Source: Acidobacteriota bacterium
Lineage (GTDB): Bacteria; Actinomycetota; Thermoleophilia; Gaiellales; Gaiellaceae
Direction: 5' to 3'
Assembly (NCBI GenBank): GCA_028876365.1
Contig: JAGWRZ010000026.1
Coordinates: 1-46,822 of the forward strand
DNA length: 46,822 bases
Under the pieces are notes generated by a model, which did no database searches, had not been told where the DNA came from, and saw nothing but the letters and a program-made list of their open reading frames with translations. Position 1 is the first letter of the stretch, and the number at the start of each line of letters is the position of its first letter. This document shows, piece by piece, positions 1 through 9,555 of this stretch. Made by a program: the position numbers and the translations under genes.

Positions 1-148
1 CGAGGCGTGCGCCTCCGAGGGTGAGCACCGAGCGCGACAGGAAGCGCGTGTCCGATGCGAAGAAGCCCGACGCGGTCGCGACGCCGTCGACGTCGCCGCG
101 CTCGTCGCAGACGCAGAAGGTCGAGCCGTCGAGGACCGTCAGGGGCAA
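1..148 (-). CDS. Glycogen-debranching/amylo-alpha-1,6-glucosidase-type protein, N-terminus (partial)
   Basis: The 49 visible codons run off the left edge. They read LTVLDGSTFCVCDERGD, then GFFASDTRFLSR and LTLGGARL. This is the typical opening of the N-terminal domain of bacterial amylo-alpha-1,6-glucosidase (glycogen debranching, GDE_N_bis) proteins, which hydrolyse alpha-1,6 branches or act on related glucosides. The TTG start lies 2 bases after the stop of the ABC ATPase, so this is very probably the last gene of the sugar-uptake operon and would process the imported sugar. The start is inferred: no ATG or GTG is in frame nearby, and there is no clear ribosome site beyond possible translational coupling. 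The catalytic GH domain is outside the window, so the true substrate cannot be read. Confidence 0.68.
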   Translation of the reverse strand, partial: MPLTVLDGSTFCVCDERGDVDGVATASGFFASDTRFLSRSVLTLGGARL

Positions 149-150
149 GG

Positions 151-1172
<1,022 letters not shown>

Positions 1173-1173
<1 letters not shown>

Positions 1174-1805
1174 CAGCGACTCTCCTTGGGAAGGGCGAAG
1201 TGCGCGACCGCGACGAACGAGTACGCCACCGTCAAGGTCAGAAAGGGCATCACCGCGGCTGCGACGCCGGCGAGGTTGACGAAAAGGAGCGCGAGGCCGA
1301 GCAGGAGGGTTGCGCCCGGCCTCCGCGCTCCCAGCACGGCCGCTTCTCGCGCGGCGAGCCGCAGCGGCCGTTCGGGCTCGGCGATCGCATAGGTCGCCAG
1401 CACGACCGCATAGATCCCGAGCAGCACGAAGAGGTAGACGGTGAGGAAGACGAAGGGCCATCCGAAGGACGACCGCGTGTAGAAGCGGACGGCGAAGACC
1501 GCGAAGACGACGAGCGCCGTGCCGGCTGCGCCGAGCTGGAGCCCGCGGCGCCAGTGGAGCCGCAGCCCGTCCAGCGCATCCGTGAGCGCGACGTTGCCCG
1601 TGCGCACGAGCGTCACCGAGCAGTGCACGAGCGCGGCCGCGAGGGGGCCGGCGAGCACGGCGAGGACGAGCGCGGCGTGAACGGCTGCGGTGAGGACCGC
1701 CACCGCGACGAGCACGGCGCCGAGAGCGGCGTTGACGGGAACGAGCCGCCACGAGTTGTGGAACACATCGCGCCCCGCGGCCCCGAGCGCTGCGCGGGCG
1801 CTCAT
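1173..1805 (-). CDS. YesL/DUF624-like integral membrane protein
   Basis: A 210-residue very hydrophobic protein with about five predicted membrane helices (roughly 25-45, 50-70, 98-118, 122-145, 170-200). Its layout, and its place inside a sugar ABC operon between permease and ATPase, match the YesL/DUF624 family, which accompanies carbohydrate importers and has no established biochemical role. It begins at an ATG overlapping the MalG-type stop by 4 bases (ATGA) and ends one base into the ATPase start, so translation is probably coupled on both sides. Family assignment rests on hydrophobicity, length and context more than on a diagnostic motif. Confidence 0.7.
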
Positions 1806-2671
1806 CCCTTCACCCCCGCCGACACGACACCGGAGACGAAGTAGCGCTGGAACGCGAGGAAGATGGCGAGGATCGGCAGGATCGCGACGATGCTGCCGAC
1901 GCAGATCTGGGGCCACAGCACCGTGTACTGGAAGTCGAGCTCCGCCAGGCCCAGCTGGACGGTGTAGTGCGCGGCGTTCCCCTGACCGAAGAGGATCAAG
2001 GGCCAGAAGAAGTCGTTCCACGTGCCCTGGAACTGGAGGATGACGAGCGCGGAGATGGCCGGCAGCGCGAGCGGCAGCATCACGCGCCAGAACGTCTTGA
2101 GGTAGCCCGCGCCGTCGAGCTTCGCCGCCTCCTCGAAGTCCTTCGGGATCGTCAGGAAGTACTGCCGCATGAAGAACAGGTTCGTCGCGGTGACGAGGTT
2201 GATGAGGATGTAGCCGCTGAAGTTCCCGATCAGGTGCCAGTTCGTCAGCATCACGAAGACCGGGATGAGCCGCAGCTGGTCGGGCATCATCAACGTCCCG
2301 AGGACGAGGAAGAACAGCAGGTTGCGTCCCGGGAACCTGAGGCGCGCGAACGCGTAACCCCCGAGCCCGGCGAGGAAGATGTTGCAGACGGTGATGACGA
2401 CCGCGAGGAAGACGCTGTTCTCGATATAGGTCTTGAAGTCGTACTGCGTCCAGATCGTGCGCCACGCGGACGTCGTCCACGGATGCGGAATGAGCGTGAT
2501 GTTGGCGCTGTCGGGAATCGTCTTGAACGAGGTCGCCAGGGTCCAGACGAACGGGATGAGGAAGACGGCCGCGACCGCGAGGATGACGGCGTAGAGGAAC
2601 ACCCTGCGCGCGACATCCGAGCGAGCGCGCCGGGGGACGAACGGCTCGGCCGCGACCGTCTGGAACGTCAT
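1802..2671 (-). CDS. Carbohydrate ABC transporter permease, MalG type
   Basis: A 289-residue inner-membrane permease with an N-terminal helix near 25-45 and five further helices. The cytoplasmic EAA loop that contacts the ATPase is clear at about 180-200 (EEAAKLDGAGYLKTFWRVML). Length and the C-terminal end (ending GVKG) are typical of MalG/UgpE/LacG-like subunits. The ATG overlaps the stop of the MalF-type gene (ATGA), and the gene's own stop overlaps the next start, so the operon is tightly coupled. It works as a heterodimer with the protein encoded at 2668-3579. A long upstream extension in the same frame is antisense noise and was not used. Confidence 0.95.
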   Translation of the reverse strand: MTFQTVAAEPFVPRRARSDVARRVFLYAVILAVAAVFLIPFVWTLATSFKTIPDSANITLIPHPWTTSAWRTIWTQYDFKTYIENSVFLAVVITVCNIFLAGLGGYAFARLRFPGRNLLFFLVLGTLMMPDQLRLIPVFVMLTNWHLIGNFSGYILINLVTATNLFFMRQYFLTIPKDFEEAAKLDGAGYLKTFWRVMLPLALPAISALVILQFQGTWNDFFWPLILFGQGNAAHYTVQLGLAELDFQYTVLWPQICVGSIVAILPILAIFLAFQRYFVSGVVSAGVKG

Positions 2672-3579
2672 GCCGCTTCCTGGCGTCCGATGGTCAGCCA
2701 CTGAACGACCGTGAAGGCGAAGATCACGAGGAAGAGGATGACCCCGGCCGCGGCGGCGACGCCGAAGTCGAACTGCGTGAACGCCTCGCGGTAGATGTAG
2801 AGGACTGCCGTGTACGTCGAGTAGTTCGGGCCGCCCTGACCCGCCGACACGATGAACTGCTGGTCGAAGATCTTCAACGCTCCGATCCCGAAGACGACGA
2901 GGATGAAGAAGTGGGCGGGTCGCAGCAACGGGAAGGTGATCCTCCAGAACGTCCGCCACGCGCCCGTGTTGTCGACGGCCGCCGCCTCGTACACGTCCGT
3001 CGGGATGGACTGGAGCGCGGCGAGGTAGAAGAGCATCGCCGTCCCCGCCGACGTCCACGAGTTGAGCCCGACGATCGCCCACGTCGCCGTGCTCGCATTC
3101 TGGAACCACGGTGTCCTGCTGCCGATGATGTGGTTGAGGAGGCCGTTCGCGTTGAAGATGTAGAGCGCGATCGTCGTGATCGCGACCGACGACGCGATCG
3201 AGGGGAAGTAGAACGCGGAGCGGAAGAACTCGCGGCCGCGGATCTTCTGGTTGATGACGAGCGCCAGCGCGAGGCCGAGCGCCATCGTCAGCGGGACGAC
3301 GCCGACGGTGTACTCGAGCACGTTCTTCAGCGCGGTGTGGAAGATCGGGTCGTGGATGACCTTCGCGTAGTTGAACATCCCCCCGCCGCCGGCCTGCTTC
3401 CCGAGGATCCCCCAGTGGAAGAAGCTGATGTAGAACGCGTAGCCGAAGGGGTAGAGAAAGAAGAGCCCGAACACGGCGAGCGGGACCGAGACGAAGCCGT
3501 ATCCCCACGCGGCCTCCCGGATGCGCGCGCCGAGCATCGTCGAGTGACGCTGACGGACTGCTCGGCTCGCGGTTGCCAT
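2668..3579 (-). CDS. Carbohydrate ABC transporter permease, MalF type
   Basis: A 303-residue permease with six predicted transmembrane segments, the first near 27-52. The EAA loop is at about 198-221 (YEAAAVDNTGAWRTFWRITF). It forms the membrane channel together with the MalG-type partner. The gene starts 61 bases after the binding-protein stop; that gap holds a perfect 12-bp hairpin (3593-3626), so this and later genes probably get less transcript than the binding protein. The ATG is the first good start after the hairpin, and the complementary-strand loop carries a TAGGAG sequence too far away to be an ideal ribosome site. Confidence 0.95.
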   Translation of the reverse strand: MATASRAVRQRHSTMLGARIREAAWGYGFVSVPLAVFGLFFLYPFGYAFYISFFHWGILGKQAGGGGMFNYAKVIHDPIFHTALKNVLEYTVGVVPLTMALGLALALVINQKIRGREFFRSAFYFPSIASSVAITTIALYIFNANGLLNHIIGSRTPWFQNASTATWAIVGLNSWTSAGTAMLFYLAALQSIPTDVYEAAAVDNTGAWRTFWRITFPLLRPAHFFILVVFGIGALKIFDQQFIVSAGQGGPNYSTYTAVLYIYREAFTQFDFGVAAAAGVILFLVIFAFTVVQWLTIGRQEAA

Positions 3580-3592
3580 GGCGTGGATGGGT

Positions 3593-3626
3593 GGTGCCCT
3601 CGCGCAGTCTCCTACGCGAGGGCACC
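3593..3626. repeat. Intercistronic hairpin between binding-protein and permease genes
   Basis: Perfect inverted repeat: GGTGCCCTCGCG (3593-3604), a 10-base loop, and CGCGAGGGCACC (3615-3626). It starts 14 bases after the binding-protein stop on the transcribed (minus) strand. There is no T-run, so it is more likely a transcript-stabilising or attenuating stem than a full terminator. An analogous stem separates malE and malF in enteric bacteria, where the binding protein is made in excess. Confidence 0.8.
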
Positions 3627-3640
3627 CGTCGATCGCTCGA

Positions 3641-4834
3641 TCAGCCCTTCAGAGCCGCTGCGACGTCGGAGAGCATCGACGACACCGACTTGCTGCCCGA
3701 GATCACGGCGGTGAGGTCGTTGTTCATCACCGTGTATGCAGTCGAGAAGTTCGGGTTGCCGAAGCCCCAACCGACCGCGTACGGCGCGGCGGCGAGGAAG
3801 TTCTGCCGGCCGCCGATCGCCTTGACGTCCTTCCGGGACGGCAGCGCGAGGCCCTTCGACATCCAGAGCGTCTGGCCCTGCTTGCCGACGAGCCAGGAGA
3901 GGAGCGTCCAGGCCGCCTGCTTGTTCGGCGAGTCCTTCGCCATCGAGTACGAGACCGTGAAGGCGAGGTTGCCGCCGGTCTTGTCCTTCACCATCGGGAA
4001 GACGCCGTACTGGATGCCCGGGTAGGTCGACTTCATGAACGGGAGCAGCCAGTTGCCCTCGAAGATGATCGCCGACTTGCCCTTGCCGAGCGCGGTCCCG
4101 CACCAGTCGACGCCGAGCTGCGTCGGGGTCTCGGCGAGGCCCTTGTTCAGGAGGCCGACGTAGAAGTTCACCGCGGCGGCAGCGGCCGGCGAGGTGATGT
4201 TCGAGAGCGAGCCGCCCGCCTGGTAGACGAACGCGAGCATGCGCGCCCAGTCGGGAGACAAGCAGATCGGCGCGCCGCCCGGGGTGAGGTTCTTCGCCTT
4301 CATCGTCTCGGCGACCTTGAGGAGCGTGGACCAGTTGGTCGGCGCCTTGCCGCCCGCCTTGCCGAGCAGGCCCTTGCTGATCTCCATCGCGAGCGGCGAC
4401 CAGTCCTTCGGGAAGCCGTAGATCGTGCTGCCCGACTCGAAGGCCCCGAGGAGCTTCGGGAAGAACGCGTTCGTGTCGAACTTCGTCGCCTTGACGTAGC
4501 TGTTGAGCGGCTGGACGACGCCCTGCCGCTCCCACGCGCCGATCACGCTCGAGTCGACGTAGAAGACGTCGGGCGGGTTGTGCGCGGCGAACCGGGCCGT
4601 CATCGCGGTCGGGTAGTCGCCGTTGATCACGGTGAAGGTGGCGTGGATCGTCGGGTGGGTCGCGTTGAACTTCGCGATCACCTGGTTGAGCAGGGTGTCC
4701 TCGTCCGGGCCCGACGACCAGCCGGCCAGGGTGACGTTCGTGACTTTCGTCCCCCGCGTGCCGGCCTGTGCCGTCGCTGCCAGGAGCACCACGGCGATCA
4801 GCAGGCCGAGGACGACTCCCAAGCGCTTGCGCAT
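3641..4834 (-). CDS. Extracellular sugar-binding protein of the ABC importer
   Basis: A 397-residue family-1 solute-binding protein that captures the sugar outside the membrane and delivers it to the permeases. Residues 1-24 are a signal peptide (positives at 2-4, hydrophobic core 5-20, AQA before the predicted cut). The mature part opens with VTLAGWSSGPDEDTLLNQV and has the usual FYVDSS, YGFPKDWSPLAME and EGNWLLPF segments. No lipobox cysteine is visible, so the predicted product is released rather than lipid-anchored. The ATG follows AGGAGG by 12 bases, with a promoter and a LacI-type operator upstream. First gene of a six-gene operon. Confidence 0.93.
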   Translation of the reverse strand: MRKRLGVVLGLLIAVVLLAATAQAGTRGTKVTNVTLAGWSSGPDEDTLLNQVIAKFNATHPTIHATFTVINGDYPTAMTARFAAHNPPDVFYVDSSVIGAWERQGVVQPLNSYVKATKFDTNAFFPKLLGAFESGSTIYGFPKDWSPLAMEISKGLLGKAGGKAPTNWSTLLKVAETMKAKNLTPGGAPICLSPDWARMLAFVYQAGGSLSNITSPAAAAAVNFYVGLLNKGLAETPTQLGVDWCGTALGKGKSAIIFEGNWLLPFMKSTYPGIQYGVFPMVKDKTGGNLAFTVSYSMAKDSPNKQAAWTLLSWLVGKQGQTLWMSKGLALPSRKDVKAIGGRQNFLAAAPYAVGWGFGNPNFSTAYTVMNNDLTAVISGSKSVSSMLSDVAAALKG

Positions 4835-4853
4835 GACCTATACCCCTCCTGTT

Positions 4854-4867
4854 TGGAACCGGTTTCA
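4854..4867. promoter_or_regulatory. LacI-family operator
   Basis: TGGAACCGGTTTCA is a near-perfect palindrome around a central CG (perfect core AACCGGTT, one mismatched pair), the classic shape of LacI/GalR-family sites. It lies between the binding-protein start and its promoter (about 17-30 bases downstream of the expected transcription start), where a bound repressor would block elongation. The divergent LacI gene at 4964 is the obvious partner. Confidence 0.8.
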
Positions 4868-4883
4868 GACCGGATGGGCGGCG

Positions 4884-4912
4884 AGATTACGCCGTCTTGC
4901 CTGGAAAAGCAA
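4884..4912 (-). promoter_or_regulatory. Promoter of the sugar ABC operon
   Basis: On the minus strand, TTGCTT (4912-4907) is followed after exactly 17 bases by TAATCT (4889-4884), a good sigma-70-type match. Transcription would start near 4877, leaving a leader of about 43 bases that contains the LacI operator and an AGGAGG ribosome site. Confidence 0.65.
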
Positions 4913-4963
4913 GAAACCCATCCACTTGACTCTCAGACGACGCCGAGGGATGGTTGGTTAGCG

Positions 4964-5995
4964 ATGGAACCGCTACCGGGGTCTGGAGGCGCGGCGCGGA
5001 TCGCCGACGTCGCCGCCCGCGCCGGCGTCGGGGTCGCGACCGTCTCCCGCGTGCTCAACGGCCGTGCGAACGTCCGCCCGGCGACCCGCGACCGGGTGCA
5101 GGAGGCGATCCGCGCGCTCAACTACCGGCCGAGCTCGGTCGCCCGGAGCCTCTCCCTCCAGCGGACGATGGTGGTCGGAGCCGTCCTCCCGTGGTTCACG
5201 AATCCGTCCGCCGTCCAGCGGGTGCGGGGGATCGTCGAGGGACTGAGCGGCTCTCCCTACGACCTGATGGTCTTCGACGTCGAGTCCGAGGACCGCCAGC
5301 GCCGCGCCTTCGAGCTCTTCGACCGCGGCGACCGCGCGGACGGGCTCCTCGTCGTGTCGACGCTGCCGCCCGATGCGGAGGTGGAGCGGATCCGGAGCGC
5401 CGGGCTTCCCTGCATCCTCGTCGACGGCGTCCATCCCTCGCTTCCCTCCATCGCCGTCGACGACGCCGGGGGCGGCGAGACGGCGACGCGCCACCTGATC
5501 GAGCTCGGCCACCGGCGCATCGCGCACATCGGCGACACGCCGCCGGAGTTCCGGTTCGACTGGAGCAGAGACCGTACGCGCGGATACGAGCGCGCCCTCG
5601 AGCGCGTCGGGATCGAGGTGCGCCCCGAGTACGTGCGCGAGGGCACGCGGCTGTTGCACGTCGCGCGCGGCATCGCGACGGAGCTCCTCACGCTGCCCGA
5701 CCGGCCGACGGCGATCTTCGCGGCCTCCGACACGCAGGCCTTCGGGACGCTCGAGGCCGCCCGGGCGCTCGGCATCCGCGTCCCCGAGGAGCTGTCCGTG
5801 ATCGGCTTCGACGACATCGAGGTCGCCTCCCATGTCGGGCTGACGACCATCCGGCAGCCGCTGTTCGAGAGCGGGCGCCGCGGCGCCGAGCTCCTGCTCA
5901 GAGCGCTGTCCGGGCGCCGCGTGGACGTGCGAACCGAGCTGCTCCCGCTCGAGCTCATCGTGCGCGCCACCACGGGCCCGGCGCCTAGGACGTAG
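4964..5995 (+). CDS. LacI-family transcriptional repressor
   Basis: A 343-residue sugar-responsive repressor. The LacI helix-turn-helix is at about 12-35 (IADVAARAGVGVATVSRVLN), the hinge helix at about 52-65 (NYRPSSVARSL), and the periplasmic-binding-protein-like sensor fills the rest, with DGLLVVST, ILVDG, HRRIAHIGD, TRGYERAL and VIGFDDIEVASH. It is divergent from the sugar ABC operon and probably binds the palindrome at 4854-4867, releasing it when the imported sugar is present. ATG 4964 gives a normal nine-to-eleven-residue lead before the HTH. The 3' end overlaps the convergent secreted-protein gene by 11 bases. Confidence 0.93.
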   Translation: MEPLPGSGGAARIADVAARAGVGVATVSRVLNGRANVRPATRDRVQEAIRALNYRPSSVARSLSLQRTMVVGAVLPWFTNPSAVQRVRGIVEGLSGSPYDLMVFDVESEDRQRRAFELFDRGDRADGLLVVSTLPPDAEVERIRSAGLPCILVDGVHPSLPSIAVDDAGGGETATRHLIELGHRRIAHIGDTPPEFRFDWSRDRTRGYERALERVGIEVRPEYVREGTRLLHVARGIATELLTLPDRPTAIFAASDTQAFGTLEAARALGIRVPEELSVIGFDDIEVASHVGLTTIRQPLFESGRRGAELLLRALSGRRVDVRTELLPLELIVRATTGPAPRT

Positions 5996-6875
5996 GCGGC
6001 TTCACGGCGAGCGCGGCGTCGAACGAGCCGTAGCGCTCGTGCATGAAGTGGGCGGCCGTGATCATGCGCAGGTCCAGCGTGTGCAGCGTCCGCCTGTCGA
6101 CGACGATCGCGAACCATGCCGGCGTACGCGGGTCGTAGAACGTGATCCGGAGCGTGCCGGCCGTCTCGCCGACGACGTGCGCATCCCTCGCCGACTGCCA
6201 CAGCGGGACGGGCTGCGTCACGGGAGCCGTCTGGGGCGACTCGACCCACTTCCCGTGCGGCGCACGATCCCAGCGGCGCCCGCCGACGATGACCGCGCTG
6301 TATCCGCCGCGCACGCTGTATGCGATGCGATCGGGCGCGACCGCGCGCCAGTCGCTGAAGACGACGTGCGTCGCGTCCGAGCCGAGCCGGTCGGTGAACG
6401 CGACCGAGCGGAGCGCGCGCCAGACACGCGCTGCGCGCGCCACGAGGGCGGTCGCGTCACGCGCCTCCGGAATGCGAACGAGCCAGCGGGTCGAGCCGAC
6501 GCGAACGTCGACCGTGTGCACGCGCGCGGCGGCCGCGCGATAGCAGCCGGCGCCGCACGATGCAGCCCGCACGCCGTTCGCCGACACCGCCAGCCCGGAG
6601 ACGCCGACGCTCTGCTGTCCGACGATCGACACCTGGACGGAGGACGCGGTCACCGCGAGCGCGAGCGCGTCGGGCCCGTCCTCGCGTGCGAACACGATCG
6701 CCCCCGCCGGGGGCGCGGGGAAGGTCGGTGCGGGCGGCGGCGCGGGCGCGAGCGGCGTCGGCGCGGCGCCGAGCGAGGCGGGCCCGGGCGTGTCGTGGAG
6801 AAGAAGCGCGGCGAGCGCGACCGCGAGCACTCCTGCGACGAGCGCGAGGAGAGCGCCGATGAGCTTGACGGGCAT
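5985..6875 (-). CDS. Predicted secreted/membrane-anchored protein, unknown function
   Basis: A 296-residue protein. Residues 4-27 are a single hydrophobic segment followed by a Pro/Ala-rich linker (about 32-58), then a folded domain of about 230 residues. The domain has two close cysteines (CGAGC), possibly a disulphide, and ends in RITFYDPRTPAWFAIVVDRR, then DLRMITAAHFMHERYGSFD. A similar C-terminal stretch occurs, as I recall, at the ends of secreted or copper-resistance-associated actinobacterial proteins, but I cannot name a family. It follows the MMPL gene by 16 bases on the same strand and may share its transcript. It converges on lacI with an 11-base overlap. Confidence 0.75.
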   Translation of the reverse strand: MPVKLIGALLALVAGVLAVALAALLLHDTPGPASLGAAPTPLAPAPPPAPTFPAPPAGAIVFAREDGPDALALAVTASSVQVSIVGQQSVGVSGLAVSANGVRAASCGAGCYRAAAARVHTVDVRVGSTRWLVRIPEARDATALVARAARVWRALRSVAFTDRLGSDATHVVFSDWRAVAPDRIAYSVRGGYSAVIVGGRRWDRAPHGKWVESPQTAPVTQPVPLWQSARDAHVVGETAGTLRITFYDPRTPAWFAIVVDRRTLHTLDLRMITAAHFMHERYGSFDAALAVKPPTS

Positions 6876-6891
6876 CGCCCGCTGAAAGTAG

Positions 6892-9027
6892 CTACCCGGC
6901 TTCGTACGAGGGCCGCTCGCCGCCGCCGACCCTCAGGACGCGCGCGAACGACGTCGGAAGCCACCAGTTCCACCGCCCGAGCAGACGCATGAGCGCAGGC
7001 ACGAGGAGCGCGCGGATGACGGTCGCGTCGAAGATGATCCCCGCTGCGAGACCGATGCCGAACTGCTTGATGTCGGTGCCGGGGCTAGAGGAGAGCACGA
7101 GGAACGCGAACATGAGGATCAGCGCGGCGCTCGTGACGAGCTTGCCGGTGCGCGCAAGCCCGAGCGCGATCGCCTTCGCCGTGTCGCCGGTCTCGTCGTA
7201 GGCCTCCCGCATGCGCGTGAGCATGAAGACCTCGTAGTCCATCGACAGGCCGAAGAGGAAGGCGAAGATCATCAGCGGGATCCAGGGAATGATCGACTGC
7301 GTCGCCGGGACGCCCCAGATCGCCTGCGAGCCGTGACCCTGCTGGAAGATGAAGACGATGATTCCGAAAGCCGCGCCGAGCGAGATGAGATTGAGGATCG
7401 CGGCTTTCAGCGGCAGCACGATCGAGCGGAACGCGCGCATGAGCAGGATCACCGTCAGCAGCACGACGAGCCCGAGGACGTACGGGAAGTTGCCGTAGAC
7501 CGCATGCACGAAATCGCGGTCGGCGGGAGCGATGCCGCCGAGCGTCGCGTCCGTCCCGTTCAGCGCCGTGTGCACCCGAGTGACGATGCTCTGAATGCGC
7601 GTGCTCGAGCCGTCGACCGAGGGGAACGCCTCGATGATCGCGTCGTTGCCCCTGCGCCAGCCCGGGCCGGGCGGCGCGACCGCGCCGTCGATGCCGGAGG
7701 TCGCGCGCAGCTTGGCGACGATCGGGCCGGTCGCCGCGCCGTGCTCGACGAGGACGTCGAAGGGCTTGATCACGCCGGGCGAGATCCCCGCCGCCGCGAG
7801 AGCGTCGCGGCCGACGATCGCATCGCCGCTCCCAGGCATGTCCTTCGCCTGCGCCTCGCTCGGGTTCATCTGGACGCCGAAGAAGACGAGGACCCCGACG
7901 ATCGCGAGGCCGGCGACGGCCACCTGCCAGGGACGGCGCATGACGAAGCTCGCCCAGCGGCCCCACGGCCCGTCCTCCGGATGCCCGCGGTCGACGAGGC
8001 GCTTCGGAAGCAGGCGCAGGCTGTTGATCCGCTCGCCGAGCACGGCGAGGAGCGCCGGCAGGAGGGTGATCGCGGCGAGCACCGACACCGCGGGGATGAG
8101 CAGGCCGCCGAGCCCGATCGAGCGGATGAACGGGAGCGGCAGGACGATCATCGACATGAGGCCGACGGCGACGGTCGAGCCGGACACGATCACCGACCGT
8201 CCGGCGTGCGTCATCGTCTCGACGAGCGCGGTCTCGACGTCCTCGCCTTCGCGGAGCTCGTCGCGGAAGCGGAAGATCATGAGGAGCGCGTAGTCGATGG
8301 CGACGCCGAGCCCGACGAGCGCGATGAGGAACTGGACGATGATCGAGACGTTCGTGACGTAGGTCAGCGCCCACACGAGCGAGAACGTGTTGAGGATCGC
8401 GGCGACCGCTACGACGATCGGCATCAGCACCGCGGGCAGCGTCCCGAAGACGAAGAAGAGGATGACGAGCGCCCCGGCGCCGCCGATCAGCCCCTCGGTG
8501 AGGACGCTCGGCCCCTTGCCGCCGCCCGATGACGCCTGCTCGAGCGCGTCGCGACCGGTGAGGTACGCCGTCACGCCCTTCGGCGTCGCCGTCTTCAGCG
8601 CCGCGCGGACCTGCTTGACGCGCGTGTTCGAGCTGAAGGTCGGCGAGCCGGGCGGATAGATCTCCGCGAACGCGGTGTGGCCGTCCTTCGACACGTACGC
8701 GCGGCTTCCGGTCGACCAGTAGGACGAGGTGCGCGAGCCCTTGTCGACGGCGGCCGCCTTCGTCACGGCCCGCTCCAGACCGGCGACCTTCGTCACGTCG
8801 CCGCTCGTGTGGAAGACGGCGACGAGCGGCGCCTGCTGCCCGGTCCCGAACCGGTCGAGCGTGCGCTGGTTCGCCTCGTAGGCCGAGTACCCGGGGATGG
8901 AGAAGCTCTGGAACCAGCGCTTCGACACCTGCGACGACGAGTAGGCGCCGAACAGGGTGAGCACGATCCAGGCGCCGATCACCAGGCGGCGGCGGCGGAC
9001 GATCACGTGTGCGAGGCGGGCCAGCAC
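6892..9027 (-). CDS. MMPL/RND-superfamily exporter
   Basis: A 711-residue membrane protein with the duplicated RND/MMPL plan: helix 1 near 12-32, an external loop to about 170, five helices (about 180-330), helix 7 near 368-390, a second external loop, and a final helix block from about 520. Family segments include GVAIDYALLMIFRFRDEL in the first half and FGLSMDYEVFMLTRMREAY in the second; their Asp residues are the proton-relay positions. Such proteins export lipids or hydrophobic drugs. GTG 9027 is divergent from a MarR regulator with only 21 bases between start codons, suggesting MarR control. A TTGACA/TAGGGT promoter predicts a leaderless mRNA. Confidence 0.92.
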   Translation of the reverse strand: MLARLAHVIVRRRRLVIGAWIVLTLFGAYSSSQVSKRWFQSFSIPGYSAYEANQRTLDRFGTGQQAPLVAVFHTSGDVTKVAGLERAVTKAAAVDKGSRTSSYWSTGSRAYVSKDGHTAFAEIYPPGSPTFSSNTRVKQVRAALKTATPKGVTAYLTGRDALEQASSGGGKGPSVLTEGLIGGAGALVILFFVFGTLPAVLMPIVVAVAAILNTFSLVWALTYVTNVSIIVQFLIALVGLGVAIDYALLMIFRFRDELREGEDVETALVETMTHAGRSVIVSGSTVAVGLMSMIVLPLPFIRSIGLGGLLIPAVSVLAAITLLPALLAVLGERINSLRLLPKRLVDRGHPEDGPWGRWASFVMRRPWQVAVAGLAIVGVLVFFGVQMNPSEAQAKDMPGSGDAIVGRDALAAAGISPGVIKPFDVLVEHGAATGPIVAKLRATSGIDGAVAPPGPGWRRGNDAIIEAFPSVDGSSTRIQSIVTRVHTALNGTDATLGGIAPADRDFVHAVYGNFPYVLGLVVLLTVILLMRAFRSIVLPLKAAILNLISLGAAFGIIVFIFQQGHGSQAIWGVPATQSIIPWIPLMIFAFLFGLSMDYEVFMLTRMREAYDETGDTAKAIALGLARTGKLVTSAALILMFAFLVLSSSPGTDIKQFGIGLAAGIIFDATVIRALLVPALMRLLGRWNWWLPTSFARVLRVGGGERPSYEAG

Positions 9028-9033
9028 GGCTTG

Positions 9034-9063
9034 ACCCTAGCCACTCCAATGGTAGGATGTCAA
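9034..9063 (-). promoter_or_regulatory. Promoter of the MMPL gene (leaderless)
   Basis: On the minus strand, a perfect TTGACA (9063-9058) is followed after 18 bases by TAGGGT (9039-9034). The GTG start (9027) is 6 bases beyond the -10, so the transcript probably begins at or next to the start codon. The -35 lies inside the first codons of the divergent MarR gene, so MarR binding here could regulate both genes. Confidence 0.6.
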
Positions 9064-9555
9064 ATCATCTCAACTCCAAGTACCAGCCCGGAGCCGATCG
9101 GTCGCGATCTCGTCTTCACCGCCAAGATCCTGCGGGAGGCGTTCGAGGGCGTCATGGCCCAGGCCGGCGGGTCGCTCGGGACGTGGATCGTCCTCAACGC
9201 GATCAGCGCCGAGGGCTTCGTCTCGCACAGCATCCTCGCCAGTCACGCGCACGTCGACGGCGCGACGATCACCTACCACGTCGACCGCGCGGAGAAGCTC
9301 GGCCTCGTGCAGCGCGAGACCGATCCGGACGACCGCCGCGTCAAGCGCCTTCGCCTCACGCCCGAGGGCGAGCGCGTCCACAAGGAGCTGTGGTCGGCCG
9401 CCCGCGCGTTCGAGGCGCGGGTGATGGCGGGCGTCACGGACGCGGAGCAGGCTCGCCTGCGGCGGACACTCGCGAAGCTGCGCGCGAACCTCGCCGCTCC
9501 ACCTGCCGAAGGACGAGCGAGCCGATCAGGAACAGGAGCACCTCGACGACGGTGA
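9049..9555 (+). CDS. MarR-family transcriptional regulator
   Basis: A 168-residue winged-helix regulator: a recognition region around SILASHAHVDGATITYHVDRAEKLGLV, then the wing QRETDPDDRRVKRLRLTPEG, both typical of MarR. It is divergent from the MMPL exporter and probably represses it. ATG 9049 is the only nearby start that keeps the N-terminal helix. The C-terminal tail (last about 40 residues, rich in Ala/Arg/Gly) is encoded opposite the end of the flippase gene, a 122-base convergent overlap. Confidence 0.85.
   Translation: MVGCQIISTPSTSPEPIGRDLVFTAKILREAFEGVMAQAGGSLGTWIVLNAISAEGFVSHSILASHAHVDGATITYHVDRAEKLGLVQRETDPDDRRVKRLRLTPEGERVHKELWSAARAFEARVMAGVTDAEQARLRRTLAKLRANLAAPPAEGRASRSGTGAPRRR

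Noticed and set aside
4926-4960. TTGACT as -35 of a lacI promoter
   Set aside because: No acceptable -10 at 16-18 bases; the region remains unassigned.
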